Of a DNA stretch of 24,916 nt, positions 10,201 to 18,006 are shown in pieces (positions within the stretch are counted from its first letter, which is position 1; every line of letters starts with the position of its first letter). Below the pieces are notes generated by a model, which worked only from the letters and a program-made list of their open reading frames with translations, had not been told where the DNA came from and did no database searches. The DNA comes from Sphingobium sp. Lineage in GTDB: Bacteria; Pseudomonadota; Alphaproteobacteria; Sphingomonadales; Sphingomonadaceae. The stretch covers positions 1-24,916 of the forward strand of contig JAGVJS010000250.1 in the NCBI GenBank assembly GCA_020051025.1. Reading direction: 5' to 3'. Position numbers and translations under genes: made by a program.

Positions 10201-13200
10201 GATATCTTAGCGGGCCAGGTCACAGCGAAAGGTGATTATGCGAGCGGCGTGAGCGTATCGACCTATGGCCCCGCCAGCGTCGCGCTCAATGCTGTGTCTG
10301 TATCGGGCCTTGAAAGCCAGGCGGTCAGGATTTCCTCGGGCGCGGACGCCTATGTCGGCATCGGTTCGATCATGGCGAGCGGCGCCGACAGCGTCGGCCT
10401 GGCGCTTCAGACCGCCGGTGCCGCCAACATCCTGGTCGGCGCAGGCACCGTAAACGGCGATGGCGCCAGCGCGATCGACGTCATGGCGGGTCAGGATGTC
10501 GAACTGACCGTGGGCGATCTCAGCGTCAGCGGCGATGGTGCGCGCGGCGTCAACGTCTTCAGCGGCGGTGCCGCATCGGTGACCGTGCTTGGTGCCGTCA
10601 CAGGTTCTGCCGATCAGTTGCGTGGCCCGGACGTGCCCGTCGGTCCCGGCGGCCGCATTCAGGACGCGGCCAGCGCTATCATCTCGGTCCAGGCGGCCGA
10701 TGCCGCAGCCGTCTTTCATGACGGTAGCATCGCCACCTCGGGCACGCTGGAAGGCGGCATCGCAGTGCGCAGCCCGGGTGGTGCCTTGGTCAGCGGTACG
10801 GGCAGCGTATCGACCAGGGGCGACGGCGCCACCGGTATTTATGCGGGCGCGACCCAGGGCAATGTGGCGATCTCGACCGGCACCGTCTCGACGCAAGGCG
10901 ATAATGCGAACGCTGTGCATGCGCGCAGCTACGTCCGCGCCTATGCGGATGTCGCGTCGATCACCACCAGCGGCGATGGGTCGATCGGCCTGCTCGTGGA
11001 AGCGGGCGAAGTTGCCGCCGCCATGACCGGCTCGATCACCACCAGCGGTGCGACAGCACACGGCCTCGTCTCGCACAGCTATGGAGCGGCCTATGGCGCG
11101 GCGCAGAGCATCACCGTGACCGGCGCGGGCGCGCTCGGCATGGATGTGTCCAGCTACGCCCAGGGCAAGGCCATGGCGGTCGCCGGTACGGTCCATGTTG
11201 CTGACGGCCGCGGCATCGGCGCCTTCGCCGCCAACGGCGTGGCCTCTATCACGGTCGAAGAACTCATCCAGGCGAATGACACCGGCGTCGGTTCCGGCCT
11301 TGCCGCCAACGGCGCGACTGGCGCATCCATCACTTTTGGATCGGTGCAGAGCAGCGGCGACGGCAATACGTCAGCGGTCGCGGCGTCCTCGACGAGCGGC
11401 GATATCCTGATCCAGGGCGATAAGATCATAGTAACTGGCGACCGACGCAACGGTGTGTTGGCCGTTGGCACGAACGCTGACATCACCATCGCGATCAGCG
11501 GGGCGGTCACTACCGACGGCGCTGGGGCTACCGGGATCTACGCTGCGACCGGCGGCGCAGTCGATATCGCCGCAAACCGCGTCGTGACCAATGCAACGCG
11601 TTACGCCTCGATCGAGGCGCAGGGCGCGAGCGTGACATTGCGCGCCAACAGAGTGGAGGCGAGTGGCGACAATGAAACCGAAGGCGCACTGGCGGCAGTG
11701 ATGGCGAGCGGCGCGACCTCTGCCGATGTAACGGTCGGCACTGTGCTGGCCAATGGCACGGGCCGCGACGGCGTGGCCATCGTCTCTGATGGGACTGGCG
11801 CGTTGACGGTCGTGGCGGGCGGGACCGTCTCGGCCACACATGATGCCGTGACGTTCCAGACCGGTCAGGGCGCCAGCCTGATCAATGCGGGCACGATCTC
11901 CGGCGGCAGCGGCGCAGCAATAAGGGCGACGGGCGCATCCATCGCAATCGTCAACAGCGGCACCATCTCCGGCACGCTGGCCTTGACCGATGGCAATGAC
12001 AGCATCACCAACAGCGGCACTCTGCGGTTGACGGGCGGCACCAGCATGGGCGCCGGCGACGACCGTCTGGTCAACAGCGGCGCGGTGCTGCTGGCCGGGG
12101 ACTTGGATTTTGGCGCAGGCAGCGACGCCGTCGTCAACAGCGGCATCGTGCGCCTGGTTCCGAATGCCGCCACAGGGTTCGCGGCGCTTGCTGTAACGCC
12201 GGTCAGTCGCAGCGTGACGGGCCTGGAAAGCTTCACCAGCAGCGGCCTTGTAGACCTGCGCAATGGCACGGCGGGGGACATTTTGACGCTATCCGGCGCC
12301 TTCGTCGGCAATGGTGCGAGCACCCTTGGCCTCGACCTCGCTTATGGCACGTCGATCATTGCCGACAAGCTGGTGATCGGCGGCGCGGCGACGGGGTCGA
12401 CGATAGTGGCGCTCGACATCAGCGGTACGCCGGAACTCGGTCGTAGCCCGACGCTGATCCAAGCCGGGGCGGGTACTTCAGCTACCGCCTTCACTTTGTC
12501 CGCCAACCAGGTTTCGAACGGGCTGTTCCAGCGCGGTCTGGTGTTCGACACAGCGACCAACGGCTTTGCGCTGGCGATTGCGCCTTCAACCGCGGCCTAT
12601 CGCCTGCTCAATGTCGGCGAAGCGGCACAGTCGCTTTGGATCGAGAGCGCCGACAGCGTGGCGGCGCATCTCATCGCCAATCGCGATGCGGGCGTGACCG
12701 GTTCCGGTTTCTGGATGTCGGCGGTCGGTGGGGTCGCCAAGCGTGACGAAGCCGGTATCTTCAATGCCTTCGGCTTCGATCAGGCGGCGAATATCGGCTA
12801 TAAACAGGATGTGTTCGGCAGCCAGCTGGGCTTCGATATGGGAAGCAGTAATATCGGCTTCGGCCTGACTGGCGGCTATGCGACTTCGGTTGTGGGTTTC
12901 TCTGGATCGGCCGACCGCATCAGCTTCGACGCCTGGAACCTGGGCGCTTATGCAAGCTTTAGCAGCGGCATATTGTTCGCCAGCGCTCTGGCCAAATATG
13001 ACTTCTACGACATTGATGTGAAGCTGGCTTCGGCAGGTGCGGACAGGCAAAAGATCGACGGCAGCGCCTATGGCGCGCGCGGCGAGATCGGCCTCAGCCT
13101 GGGATCGGAGGCTTTCCATATCGAACCGGTCGCCAGCGTCTCCTGGCAGCATGTTTCCATCGACCCGCTCGACCTGCCTTTGACGGTTGATTTCGATGAT

Positions 13201-13509
13201 CTGGAAGGCGGTCGGGCCAGTGCTGGACTGCGTCTGCGCTCGAAGCGCGACATTGGGGGCGGTGCGAAGCTCAACCTCTATGCCCAGGGCGACTATGTTC
13301 AGCCCTTTGGTGGCAAGGCGGCGGTGACGTTCAGCACCACCACGACCGGCGTCTCTTTCGACGATGACAGGATCGGCGCCTATGGCAAGGGCCGGGTCGG
13401 GCTGTCTATCACGCAGGGGCGCATTACCGGCTTTATCGAGGGCGATGCCCGCTTCAGCAGCGATTATCGCAGCGGTGGCGGCAAGGTCGGCCTGCGGATC
13501 GGCTTCTGA
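7204..13509 (+). CDS. Giant autotransporter adhesin (type V secretion, beta-helix passenger)
   Basis: This 2101-residue surface protein should cross the inner membrane by Sec and be displayed through its own beta-barrel. The N-terminus is an extended signal of about 63 residues: MFAVGISRSFFFV, a polar linker, KRK, a hydrophobic core, then probable cleavage after DRAEA. The mature start has two nearby cysteines (ACGDV and VICDES). The passenger is a glycine-rich solenoid of about 25-residue turns, with NSGTI-type turns near residues 1560-1650. The final 270 residues form the autotransporter barrel, from GSGFWMSAVGG to GLRIGF with terminal Phe. I chose ATG 7204 over the in-frame TTG at 7111 because it follows ggggga and begins directly at the signal. 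The likely role is adhesion or aggregation. Similarity is by architecture, and the target is unknown. Confidence 0.92.
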   Translation: MFAVGISRSFFFVRTPEGDGQEAILDLSPYFETKPVSKRKAFVAGTAMVAALACMSFADRAEAAGACGDVSEQGSVICDESGNPFADGIAYEAQPSAADPASDLLDLDVLVRSGVAIAMPAYGNAAPAIDLAAANATSVSLYAEEGAVVLTEGADQGGLKIRTANGDITAIAPDIVTVGNSARGIDLETNNGAIDLFARSVITYGDDARGIDARALNGGDVTLISEGPIATYGDRSAAVAAGARITPVSGSGVVTVSIGDISTWGDGSDGVIARGADVAIALNGDIITRGQNSYGAYVRSTQGDALVGTFGMIETFGIGSVGIDVYGAGDVAVVGGGSVVTHGALSTGVSARSDAGDVVIDLASVHATSVDYSGSFGVLASTGSGDALVRITDASTAAGGVRTVSAFSALGDAAIISTGLIAATGERAVAVDASATNGNAVVAVQDVVVTGYRSTAIAVEGYSAGVLIDGTVSAQGGGNGSDFAVRVRGERPYIPGSVEIGPDGEYVYTDGSFADTGGDITIVNNGTVEASGGGVGGLSAYTPGAVTVSGNGNVFTQGDEAKAIQILAGADVTVDLNDVATSGDFSTALEIETPTIATVTVGSITTEGAGSHGITIAGRTETYNLPGYYVGDVYYDGEQVSIAKPATAAGIQVGSVTTSGGSANGITAYVLGDVAIAAGNVNTTGARATGITTRSGGDASILVDTLSTEGRRADGIFASALGEVVIGVGSASTAGDRATAIRTVSAGDATVILGELASSGNTATGIDVTTAGVANVALGAATLDGDYSTGISISASGGANVVAGDISSAGYYATGISVATFGDATVALGSADISGTYANAIDITANGDTTVYAGQLTIEGYLADGILVMTEGSANIALQSASVSGVYSNAIDVTAAGEVGIVAGQLAIEGESSQAILVSSGGSTTIGLGSGHATGDYSGVISVDSAGDVNILADQLSATGNYAGGIYVYNGGMATLAVNAVTVQGESSAAIDVTAAGGADILAGQVTAKGDYASGVSVSTYGPASVALNAVSVSGLESQAVRISSGADAYVGIGSIMASGADSVGLALQTAGAANILVGAGTVNGDGASAIDVMAGQDVELTVGDLSVSGDGARGVNVFSGGAASVTVLGAVTGSADQLRGPDVPVGPGGRIQDAASAIISVQAADAAAVFHDGSIATSGTLEGGIAVRSPGGALVSGTGSVSTRGDGATGIYAGATQGNVAISTGTVSTQGDNANAVHARSYVRAYADVASITTSGDGSIGLLVEAGEVAAAMTGSITTSGATAHGLVSHSYGAAYGAAQSITVTGAGALGMDVSSYAQGKAMAVAGTVHVADGRGIGAFAANGVASITVEELIQANDTGVGSGLAANGATGASITFGSVQSSGDGNTSAVAASSTSGDILIQGDKIIVTGDRRNGVLAVGTNADITIAISGAVTTDGAGATGIYAATGGAVDIAANRVVTNATRYASIEAQGASVTLRANRVEASGDNETEGALAAVMASGATSADVTVGTVLANGTGRDGVAIVSDGTGALTVVAGGTVSATHDAVTFQTGQGASLINAGTISGGSGAAIRATGASIAIVNSGTISGTLALTDGNDSITNSGTLRLTGGTSMGAGDDRLVNSGAVLLAGDLDFGAGSDAVVNSGIVRLVPNAATGFAALAVTPVSRSVTGLESFTSSGLVDLRNGTAGDILTLSGAFVGNGASTLGLDLAYGTSIIADKLVIGGAATGSTIVALDISGTPELGRSPTLIQAGAGTSATAFTLSANQVSNGLFQRGLVFDTATNGFALAIAPSTAAYRLLNVGEAAQSLWIESADSVAAHLIANRDAGVTGSGFWMSAVGGVAKRDEAGIFNAFGFDQAANIGYKQDVFGSQLGFDMGSSNIGFGLTGGYATSVVGFSGSADRISFDAWNLGAYASFSSGILFASALAKYDFYDIDVKLASAGADRQKIDGSAYGARGEIGLSLGSEAFHIEPVASVSWQHVSIDPLDLPLTVDFDDLEGGRASAGLRLRSKRDIGGGAKLNLYAQGDYVQPFGGKAAVTFSTTTTGVSFDDDRIGAYGKGRVGLSITQGRITGFIEGDARFSSDYRSGGGKVGLRIGF
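9193..10542 (+). repeat. 18 tandem 25-residue (75-bp) beta-helix repeats in the autotransporter
   Basis: From 9193 to 10542 the protein divides into 18 consecutive units of exactly 25 residues with no insertion or deletion. The pattern is x-[GA]-[IV]-x-[VIA], then a Gly at about position 9, hydrophobics at 13 and 15, and a Gly at 22. Units 5-15 (9493-10317) alternate between a type with an AG[QD] core (such as IVAGQLAIEG) and a type with an AL core (such as IALQSASVSG), giving a 150-bp higher-order period. The repeats are diverged at DNA level. Looser copies of the same turn extend on both sides. Confidence 0.9.
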
Positions 13510-13605
13510 CATTCAATCGGGGAGATGATTGCCGCGCACACGTTGGGGGCTTAATCCTCGAACGCCTGCGCCGTGATCATCCTCCTTCACGATTCTGGAT
13601 ACTGC

Positions 13606-14682
13606 ATGTCTTCGACCACACCCTCGCCCGCTGTGAACCAGGCGACCAATCTCACCGTATCGCGGGGGCTTGCCGGCTGGCTTACCCAGCACCGCACCAG
13701 CATGGCGTTCAGTTGCTACCAGAGCGGGCAGTTATTCCTCGTCGGCGTGCTGCCGAACGGCAGTGTGTCGTTCAATCAGCAAAAATTCACCCGCGCCATG
13801 GGTTTGTGCTGGCAACCGTCTGGCCGTCTGTATCTCGGCGCGCTTGATCAGGTATGGCGGCTGGAAAATATGCTGCGCCCCGGCGAAATCGGCAATGGAT
13901 CGTTCGATCAGGTGCTGATACCCCGCAATGCGCAGACGACGGGGGACATCGACATCCACGAACTGGGCGTCGATCCCGATGGGCACGTGCTGTTCGTCAA
14001 CACCAAATATAGCTGCCTGGCGACGCTCGACGTGCGGCATAGCTTCAGGCCGCTGTGGAAGCCGCCCTTCATTTCCCGCCTTGCCCCGGAGGATCGCTGC
14101 CACCTGAATGGCCTTGCAATGGTGGACGGCGCGCCGGCCTATCTGACAGCGGTCAGCCGCAGCGATGTCGTGAACGGCTGGCGTGAGCGGCGGCACGAGG
14201 GCGGCGTCCTCATCGACTATCGCGACGGCCGTATCGTCACAGACCAGTTATCGATGCCGCATAGTCCTCGCGTCGACCGCGACGGCAGCGTCGTCCTGCT
14301 CGATTCCGGTCGCGGCCGCATCTGTCGCGTCGATCCCGTCAACGGCACGCGCAAGGACATCGCTTTCTGTCCCGGCTTCTTGCGCGGTCTTGCGCTGCAC
14401 GACGGTTTCGCCTTTGTCACCCTGTCCAAGCCGCGCAACGGAACCTTCGCCGGCCTGCAACTGGACGACGAAATGAACAGCCGAGACGCAACCGCCTGGT
14501 GTGGTGTCATGATTGTGGACCTGTCCACTGGTGACGTGGTCGAATGGATCAAGCTGGACGGGTTCATCGCTGAATTGTTCGATGTGGTCGCCATGCCAGG
14601 TGTGCGTTGCCCCATGGCGGTTGGTCCTGGAACGATGGAGATGCAGAATAGCATCAGCTTTGAAACGCTGCCGGCGGATTGA
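13606..14682 (+). CDS. TIGR03032 family protein
   Basis: This 358-residue protein belongs to a family of unknown function with strongly conserved motifs, all seen here: TTGDIDIHEL (111-120), SFRPLWKPPFIS (146-157), EDRCHLNGLAM (162-172), TAVSRSD (181-187), SMPHSPR (216-222), CPGFLRGLA (255-263) and LSKPR (273-277). The pattern of strands suggests a beta-propeller-like fold. No signal peptide is visible. I prefer ATG 13606 (tgga six bases before) over GTG 13573. It begins 96 bp after the autotransporter stop on the same strand with no terminator between, so co-transcription is likely. A role in making or modifying the large surface protein is an inference from that linkage only. Confidence 0.88.
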   Translation: MSSTTPSPAVNQATNLTVSRGLAGWLTQHRTSMAFSCYQSGQLFLVGVLPNGSVSFNQQKFTRAMGLCWQPSGRLYLGALDQVWRLENMLRPGEIGNGSFDQVLIPRNAQTTGDIDIHELGVDPDGHVLFVNTKYSCLATLDVRHSFRPLWKPPFISRLAPEDRCHLNGLAMVDGAPAYLTAVSRSDVVNGWRERRHEGGVLIDYRDGRIVTDQLSMPHSPRVDRDGSVVLLDSGRGRICRVDPVNGTRKDIAFCPGFLRGLALHDGFAFVTLSKPRNGTFAGLQLDDEMNSRDATAWCGVMIVDLSTGDVVEWIKLDGFIAELFDVVAMPGVRCPMAVGPGTMEMQNSISFETLPAD

Positions 14683-14689
14683 GTTGGTA

Positions 14690-14820
14690 TAATAATGCCA
14701 TTACATCGTTTTTAGTGGCGCGATATATTTTTAATGCAACCGTTATTTTATCAGATATATTTCAATTTATAATAACGATTATAAGTTTTTATTATAAAAT
14801 AAGACGTTGAAAATATATGT
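14690..14820. other. AT-rich segment between convergent genes
   Basis: The 253-bp gap between the TIGR03032 gene and the GGDEF-EAL gene (convergent) contains about 130 bp that is mostly A and T, in sharp contrast with the surroundings. It includes an inverted repeat tttataata (14766-14774) / tattataaa (14790-14798) and the T-rich run agttttt. It could be a terminator region or a binding site for an AT-preferring nucleoid protein. No gene is visible in the gap. Confidence 0.5.
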
Positions 14821-14935
14821 CGATAACACGTGGTTGAACATTCAGAGTCGGATAGTTTCGGGCATGGTCGATCATGTAGTCGAACGAGATTCGGCATTGG
14901 ATGATATGTTGTCGGCATGAATGTGGCGCTTGCTG

Positions 14936-17257
14936 TCAAGCAGCCAGACGATCGCGATCCAGTTTTTGCAACAGCATCTCTACGTCCTTTGCGGGGATCG
15001 GCTTGCTGAACAGATAGCCCTGAATTTGTCCGCAACCTTCAGCACGCAATATGTCCAGCTGGTCGCTATTCTCCACCCCTTCTGCGGTGGTTTCCATGCC
15101 CAGCGCATCGGCCAGGGTAGTGATGGCTCGGATGATAGCGGTAGCCCCCTTGTGCGCGAGCAGATCGACGATGAAGCTGCGATCGATCTTTAGCTTGTCG
15201 AAGGGGAAGCTGCGCAGGTAGCTGAGCGATGAATAGCCGGTGCCGAAATCGTCCAGCGCCACGCGCACGCCCAAGGCGCGGAGCGAATGGAGCGAGGCCA
15301 ATGTCGCCTCCACATTGTCGATGAACAGGCTCTCGGTGATTTCCAATTCCAGTCGCTGCGGTTCCAGGCCTGAACGCGACAGGCCCTGCAACACGATGCT
15401 GTTGAGGGTTGAACTGCGAAACTGGACTGGCGACACGTTCACCGCGACGCGAATATGGTCGGGCCATGACGAAGCCACCCTACAGGCTTCATGGATGACC
15501 CATTCGCCAATGGGAATGATAAGGCCGGTTTCTTCCGCCAACGGAATGAATTGCAGCGGAGACACAAGCCCGCGGACAGGGTGGTTCCAGCGCAGCAGTG
15601 CCTCAAACGCTGTCACGCGATTTTGTGATAGCCCGAACAGCGGCTGGAAGTGCAGCTCAAGTTCGCCGTTGCGCAGAGCGTCGTGCAGATCGACTTCCAT
15701 GGCTCGGCGCGCCTGCGCTTCCGCATCCATCGCGGCTTCGAAGAAGCGGTGGCTGCCCTTGCCGTCCTGCTTGGCGCGATAGAGGGCGAGGTCGGCATTC
15801 TTCAGCAATGTGGTCGCATCCGTGCCATCCTGCGGCGCGAGCGCGACGCCGACACTGGTGCCCGTGACGATGCGATGGCCGTTGACCTGGAAGGGCAGGG
15901 TCAGACCGTTCACGATGGCGCGACCGATCTGGTCGGCATTGCTGGCCCCATCTTCCACCACGATCGCAAATTCGTCGCCGCCCAGCCGCGCAACGAAGCC
16001 GGTCGGGCAGACCTGCGTCAGCCGCGCTGCGACCTCGCACAGCAATGCGTCGCCCATCGGATGCCCCAATGTGTCGTTCACCGCCTTGAAATTGTCGAGA
16101 TCGATGCAGAAGAGCGCGAACCCCTCCTTGCCGGCGCGTTGCAGGAAGACGGCAATCTGTTCTCGCAGCAGCGTCCGGTTAGCGAGGCCGGTCAGATCGT
16201 CGTGGAAAGCCATGTGGGCGATTTGTCGCTCACGCGTCTCGACGGCATTGACCATCCGGTTGAAACTGCGCGCCAGTCGCCCGATTTCGTCGCGAGTCTC
16301 GACCTTCACTTCGGCATGTTCGCCGGAACTGACCCTGCGGGCGGCGCTTTCCAGCGCGATGATCGGCCGGGCAAGGTTACGGGACATGGCAAAGGCGCCC
16401 CAGATCGCCAGAATCGTGCCGATCAGCCCGAACGCCATCAACGCTGTCAGTATCGGCGAATAGGCGACCATCGCATCGGTCAGGCTATATTCCAGCACCA
16501 GCATCTGCGGTGCGGAGGGTACTAGATTTTCCACTGGTCGCGCCTGGACCAGCATATCTTCCGATCCGCGCGTCCATTCGCGCGTGGTGATTTCCGCGCT
16601 CTTGGCTGCGCGCAGACTGGCGGGCAGGGCGGCGATCGGCAGCAATTTGGGATGAAGGTCGGCTGTCGACAGTTGCGCCAGCTGCTGCAATTCGGCCGGA
16701 CCCATATTCTTGGAGAAGACTACCCATCCGATCAGACTGGGTGCCCGCACCGGCGAGGCGGCGACCATATGACTGTGCGTGCCCCAACCGACGATGCCCT
16801 GCAACTGGCCGTTGTCGAGTGCGTCGTAGAGCTGGCTGGATTCCGCTTCCGTCAACTCGTCCGTGTCGCCGGACAACGATCCGTCGACCGACACGAACAG
16901 CGCATGATCGATGCCGAACCGGCCTTTCAGGCTATCCAGCGCCGATGATATTGTGGGGGCATCATTAGTGCCAACCGCCGTACGGAAACCGAAGTCGCTG
17001 GCCAGCACCGTGGCGCTCTGGTCGAGCTGGCGGAATTGCAAGGTTGCCATGCGCGCGAACAGGGCGCTGCCTGCCGCCATTTCCTGACGGACAGTTCGGT
17101 CGGCATAGGCTTCGATTGCATTGCGGGTGGCATAGACCGATACACCCATTACCGCTACGAACAGCCCGCCGTAAAGCAGTGTCATCTTTACCGTCAGGGC
17201 CGACCGCATGCGCAGCACCTCCCGCCGCCATCGTCGCCGAAGGACGGCGCTGTTCAT
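14936..17257 (-). CDS. Membrane-bound GGDEF-EAL c-di-GMP enzyme with HAMP
   Basis: The 773-residue inner-membrane protein has TM1 (about 24-43), a periplasmic sensor domain (45-268), TM2 (about 270-291), HAMP (291-345), GGDEF (about 347-505) and EAL (about 515-770). The cyclase motif RLGGDEF (424-430) is intact; the RxxD inhibitory site expected just before it is replaced by CPTG. The phosphodiesterase site looks complete: EAL (552-554), ELEITES, DDFGTGYSS (669-677), KIDRSF and EGVEN. It may therefore make and break c-di-GMP. Its ATG overlaps the stop of the upstream cupredoxin gene by one base (tgatg), so the two are translationally coupled. The periplasmic domain may sense the copper protein or its ligand (inference). 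Confidence 0.94.
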   Translation of the reverse strand: MNSAVLRRRWRREVLRMRSALTVKMTLLYGGLFVAVMGVSVYATRNAIEAYADRTVRQEMAAGSALFARMATLQFRQLDQSATVLASDFGFRTAVGTNDAPTISSALDSLKGRFGIDHALFVSVDGSLSGDTDELTEAESSQLYDALDNGQLQGIVGWGTHSHMVAASPVRAPSLIGWVVFSKNMGPAELQQLAQLSTADLHPKLLPIAALPASLRAAKSAEITTREWTRGSEDMLVQARPVENLVPSAPQMLVLEYSLTDAMVAYSPILTALMAFGLIGTILAIWGAFAMSRNLARPIIALESAARRVSSGEHAEVKVETRDEIGRLARSFNRMVNAVETRERQIAHMAFHDDLTGLANRTLLREQIAVFLQRAGKEGFALFCIDLDNFKAVNDTLGHPMGDALLCEVAARLTQVCPTGFVARLGGDEFAIVVEDGASNADQIGRAIVNGLTLPFQVNGHRIVTGTSVGVALAPQDGTDATTLLKNADLALYRAKQDGKGSHRFFEAAMDAEAQARRAMEVDLHDALRNGELELHFQPLFGLSQNRVTAFEALLRWNHPVRGLVSPLQFIPLAEETGLIIPIGEWVIHEACRVASSWPDHIRVAVNVSPVQFRSSTLNSIVLQGLSRSGLEPQRLELEITESLFIDNVEATLASLHSLRALGVRVALDDFGTGYSSLSYLRSFPFDKLKIDRSFIVDLLAHKGATAIIRAITTLADALGMETTAEGVENSDQLDILRAEGCGQIQGYLFSKPIPAKDVEMLLQKLDRDRLAA

Positions 17258-17880
17258 CAGAGGCTCGCGCGCAGCGCCACGCTGGCGCTCCGTCCGACAG
17301 AGCCGCTGCCCGGGATCGGCACCAACAGCAGTTGCTCGTTATTCTTGGCCTTCATCAGCGGATGCCAAATGGTGACCTGTGCCGTGCCTGCGGCAAGGCC
17401 AGGAATGCGTACCTGGCCGTTTCCGCCGCTTTTGGCGGCGAAGGGTGTGTCGACCACCTTGATAAAGCCGCTCATCTGGTCATGAATGTTGCACCCCAAG
17501 GCGACCGCTCCCGCAGTCTTGAATGTGTAGCTGCGAGCCTCGTCCTTGCCGAACAGCTTGATCTCGAACTTGGCTGGCTTGGAGAAGGAATAAATGTGAT
17601 GCCGCACCTTGTCATGGTTGGGGAAGCGCACAGTTGCCCCCACTGGCACGATCAGGACATGGGGGGAGAAGGCGATATTTTCCTGCACCATGGTCGTGCC
17701 CCAGGGAAAGCGGATCGGCCCATCCGGCACGCCACCGGCCGGCCGCACAGTCACGACGGCATCGCTGACCGGCTTGCCTGTGGCATCGATGATCTTGAGG
17801 TCGAGATCGCCGGCATGGGCGGCGGAGGTGCCCAGCAGCAGGGCTAAGCCGGAAAGAATCAGGGAAGAGAGGATGCGCAT
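17257..17880 (-). CDS. Exported cupredoxin-like (methylamine-utilisation/plastocyanin type) protein
   Basis: The 207-residue protein starts with a clear Sec signal peptide (MRILSSLILSGLALLLGTSAAHA, cleaved after residue 23). A cupredoxin domain (about 70-145) follows. Candidate type-1 copper ligands are His94/His95 in KVRHHIYSFS and the C-x2-H-x2-M set Cys130, His133, Met136 in LGCNIHDQMSGF. This resembles the small proteins often annotated as methylamine utilisation protein, though nothing here indicates methylamine metabolism. The C-terminal part (150-207) is a strand-rich extension. It is the first gene of a two-gene operon with the GGDEF-EAL protein and is divergent from the DUF3034 gene. 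Expected role: periplasmic copper binding or electron transfer. Confidence 0.87.
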   Translation of the reverse strand: MRILSSLILSGLALLLGTSAAHAGDLDLKIIDATGKPVSDAVVTVRPAGGVPDGPIRFPWGTTMVQENIAFSPHVLIVPVGATVRFPNHDKVRHHIYSFSKPAKFEIKLFGKDEARSYTFKTAGAVALGCNIHDQMSGFIKVVDTPFAAKSGGNGQVRIPGLAAGTAQVTIWHPLMKAKNNEQLLLVPIPGSGSVGRSASVALRASL

Positions 17881-17968
17881 GAGGCACCGCGGTAAAGGAG
17901 AAGGATAAATAAATGCTTAGTCCAATTCGGCGCATCTCTTGGCGTTTGAAGACAGAAAAAGATCCGAT

Positions 17969-17997
17969 CTAACTTCACATTAATCTTGTTAAGTTAG
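17969..17997. promoter_or_regulatory. Dyad-symmetric candidate operator between divergent operons
   Basis: The perfect 7-bp arms ctaactt (17969-17975) and aagttag (17991-17997) are 22 bp apart centre to centre, two helical turns. The right arm overlaps the ribosome site aggtg (17996-18000) of the DUF3034 gene. It is the most obvious symmetric element in the 126-bp divergent spacer, which must contain both promoters. Confidence 0.35.
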
Positions 17998-18006
17998 GTG
18001 CCGGGC

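Noticed and set aside
9193..10542. Regular 75-bp spacing considered as a CRISPR or DNA satellite array
   Set aside because: DNA units are diverged, and the period is a whole number of codons within an open frame that encodes a beta-helix. There are no identical repeats separated by unique spacers.
10207..11196. Long minus-strand ORF (329 codons) inside the autotransporter gene
   Set aside because: It is the antisense shadow of a GC-rich periodic coding sequence. The translation is Arg/Asp/Ala/Gly-biased with no family motif. The same holds for 7624-8301, 8386-9039 and 12586-13512 on the minus strand.
14936..17257. Loss of EAL or GGDEF catalysis (degenerate receptor)
   Set aside because: Both motifs and the accompanying EAL-domain residues are present, so only the inhibitory site is missing.
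17257..17880. Methylamine dehydrogenase pathway gene
   Set aside because: The name often attached to this cupredoxin group is historical. No mau genes are nearby, and the neighbours point to another role.
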